From positions 1 to 64,000 of the forward strand of contig SLNO01000023.1 in the NCBI GenBank assembly GCA_007132975.1: 64,000 nt of DNA, in the 5' to 3' direction. This stretch comes from Balneolales bacterium (lineage in GTDB: Bacteria; Bacteroidota; Rhodothermia; Balneolales; Natronogracilivirgulaceae). This document shows positions 62,662 through 64,000 of the stretch, piece by piece. How positions within the stretch are numbered: the stretch's first letter is position 1; every line of letters starts with the position of its first letter. The position numbers and the translations under genes were made by a program. Under the pieces are notes generated by a model. It ran no database searches, was not told the DNA's origin, and saw only the letters and a list, made by a program, of their open reading frames with translations.

Positions 62662-63746
62662 AGCTTCAGTAATATTGAAACGATTCGGGTGGATGTTTTC
62701 CCGTCCCATTTCTCCGGCACGTCCCCTTTTTTCCAATTGCCTCCCAGAAGCCGTTCAAGTGCAGGCCCAATAGCATTCGGATCAGTGCCAACCAGTTCAT
62801 TGGTACCCATCGTAACCGTTTCGGGCCGCTCTGTGTTGTCTCTCAAAGTGAGGCAAGGCACTCCCATAACGGTTGTTTCTTCGGTAATGCCCCCCGAGTC
62901 GGTGATGACAGCCCGCGCATGACGCACCATCCAGATGAATTCGAGGTATCCCAGCGGTTCGGTGGTATGCAGGCCGGGATGTTCAATTCCGAGCCGGTCC
63001 AGGATGGCACGTGTGCGCGGATGGGCGGGAAATAGCACATGCTCGCCGCCGGTGTTGGCCATGATGTTCTCTATCAGCGTCTTGAGCGTCTTCTCCTGGT
63101 CCACGTTGGCCGGGCGGTGCAGTGTCATCACAAAATAGCCGCCCTTTTGCAGGCCCAGCTCCTTGAACAGGCCCGGCTCTTTCAGATGGGGAAGCTGGGC
63201 GTGCAGCGTGTCGATCATCGTATTGCCCACAAAGAAAATGCGTTCGGGTCCGACCCCCTCCGCCTCCAGGTTCCTGTTGGCAGCCTCGGAGGTGGTGAAA
63301 AAGTAGTCGGTGATGCTGTCGGTGACCACCCGGTTGATCTCCTCGGGCATGGTCCAGTCGCGTGAGCGGATCCCCCCTTCCACATGCGCCACCCGGATCC
63401 CCATTTTCCGTGCGGTGATGGAGCAGGCCATGGTGGATGTGACATCACCCACAACGATGCAGATGTCGGGACGCGGCCCATCCATGAGCAGTTTCTCGTA
63501 ACCGGTCATGATGGCAGCGGTCTGTTCGGCCTGCGTGCCTCCACCCGCTCCCAGGTTGTGATCCGGTTCGGGGATGCCGAGCTGGTCAAAAAAACTGCCG
63601 CTCATGTTTCGGTCGTAATGCTGACCGGTATGGATGATGCGGAACCGGATGTCGGCCCCCTGCAGCTGCGCCTGCCGGATGGCATGCGTGATAGGGGCTA
63701 TTTTCATGAAATTGGGTCGCGCTCCAGCGATGAGATCTGCAAGCAT
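62580..63746 (-). CDS. wecB: UDP-N-acetylglucosamine 2-epimerase (non-hydrolysing)
   Basis: The 388-residue enzyme interconverts UDP-GlcNAc and UDP-ManNAc, a precursor of surface polysaccharides. Family motifs: GARPNFMKIAPITHAI, HTGQHYDRNMSG, VVGDVTSTMA, HVEGGIRSRDWTMPEEINR, HRPANVD, ITDSGGITEETTVMGVPCLTLRDNTERPET and GTNELVG. All substrate and catalytic residues appear. It probably starts a surface-polysaccharide region extending beyond the window. Confidence 0.95.
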   Translation of the reverse strand: MLADLIAGARPNFMKIAPITHAIRQAQLQGADIRFRIIHTGQHYDRNMSGSFFDQLGIPEPDHNLGAGGGTQAEQTAAIMTGYEKLLMDGPRPDICIVVGDVTSTMACSITARKMGIRVAHVEGGIRSRDWTMPEEINRVVTDSITDYFFTTSEAANRNLEAEGVGPERIFFVGNTMIDTLHAQLPHLKEPGLFKELGLQKGGYFVMTLHRPANVDQEKTLKTLIENIMANTGGEHVLFPAHPRTRAILDRLGIEHPGLHTTEPLGYLEFIWMVRHARAVITDSGGITEETTVMGVPCLTLRDNTERPETVTMGTNELVGTDPNAIGPALERLLGGNWKKGDVPEKWDGKTSTRIVSILLKLYGSGGLAPLKPFRDESLLLAPGWKSR

Positions 63747-63868
63747 GGGTTACTGATACGGTTAAAGCTTTGAATAAAAAAGCAGTGCGGAATGGTTTGA
63801 CCTGAATGTATCACATTTAGCGAAAAGATATGGCCAAAACCGTGAAGGTTTCAAAGAAAACACGTAAG

Positions 63869-64000
63869 TTAAAGGATTAAGATGGCATTTGCCCTGATAG
63901 TGATGTCAACCATATTACGCCGGATCGTCTGGCGGCCTATTTCATCCCAGCGCTTCATGACCCCCTCCTCGTTGCGGTCACGCACATATCCGCCCCTTAC
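63869..64000 (-). CDS. C-terminal end of an unidentified protein (cut by the window)
   Basis: The minus-strand frame is open from the right edge to TAA at 63869-63871, 43 residues containing YVRDRNEEGVMKRWDEIGRQ. It is basic and helical with no recognised motif. It is upstream of wecB in the same direction (122 bp), so both may belong to one transcript. Confidence 0.5.
   Translation of the reverse strand, partial: VRGGYVRDRNEEGVMKRWDEIGRQTIRRNMVDITIRANAILIL

Overview
The window is 64 kb of chromosomal DNA with dense, mostly housekeeping gene content and moderate G+C. It reads as a Gram-negative member of the Bacteroidota/Rhodothermota/Balneolota group. The clues are a DUF5103-type (type IX secretion plug-like) lipoprotein, SPOR-tailed outer-membrane barrels, an Lpt/TamB/BamA-type envelope gene set, a 29-residue AURKAIP1/COX24-type basic protein, an FtsH typical of that group, weak Shine-Dalgarno signals and a TAnnTTTG-type promoter in front of the tRNA. 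The phylum assignment is inference from gene content only. No prophage, insertion sequence, CRISPR array or rRNA operon was seen.

Layout. 1-6.4 kb: the 3' end of a cation/proton antiporter with an EIIA-like tail, folD, a nitrogen-PTS type EIIA, ccmB, a DNA polymerase III delta'-like ATPase, dapF and a DUF5103 lipoprotein. 6.5-20.2 kb: a long leftward cluster, rqcH-aroK-aroB-tamB-rnr followed by a protease/TolB/BamA-like outer-membrane protein; several genes overlap, which implies co-transcription. 20.2-22.3 kb: an orphan 215-aa protein, the 29-aa basic protein, a TPR protein and an HU protein with its terminator. 22.9-27.5 kb: an AGCS sodium symporter, upp, lptC and an OstA-like protein. 27.6-44.1 kb: an EF-G paralogue, asparaginase, a PolB-like exonuclease, an S9 peptidase, two tandem SPOR barrels, lipoate ligase, a lipid A-type metallophosphatase next to a glycosyltransferase, a tiny zinc-ribbon membrane protein, an M20 peptidase and ftsH. 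44.3-47.9 kb: tRNA-Leu(CAA) with its own promoter and terminator, an AbrB-like small protein, an acyl-CoA synthetase and an outer-membrane protein. 48.2-53.1 kb: a glycerol regulon (GntR-glpK-glpD-glpF). 53.2-56.8 kb: a small membrane peptide, a mannose-6-phosphate isomerase-like cupin, a phosphohexomutase and a ROK regulator. 56.8-58.9 kb: sparse, AT-richer DNA with one ParB-like gene. 58.9-64 kb: a long-chain acyl-CoA synthetase, a purple-acid-phosphatase-like lipoprotein, a small zinc ribbon, wecB and a partial gene.

The most unusual feature is a family of roughly 100-nt palindromic intergenic elements in two clusters 36 kb apart (22457-22781 and 58429-58745). Each cluster has one unit of one subtype and two of another, lies between divergently transcribed genes, and sits about 130-142 bp from each flanking start codon. 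The stem arms differ between units yet stay complementary (compensatory changes). The remaining wobble pairs are G-U in one strand orientation, which suggests a structured RNA rather than a DNA-only repeat.

A second clear regulatory signal is a pair of 12-bp palindromes, TTGTNTATACAA, one upstream of the GntR gene and one upstream of glpK. They match the HutC-type GntR operator core (GTnTAnAC) and suggest that glycerol metabolism here is controlled by a GntR regulator.
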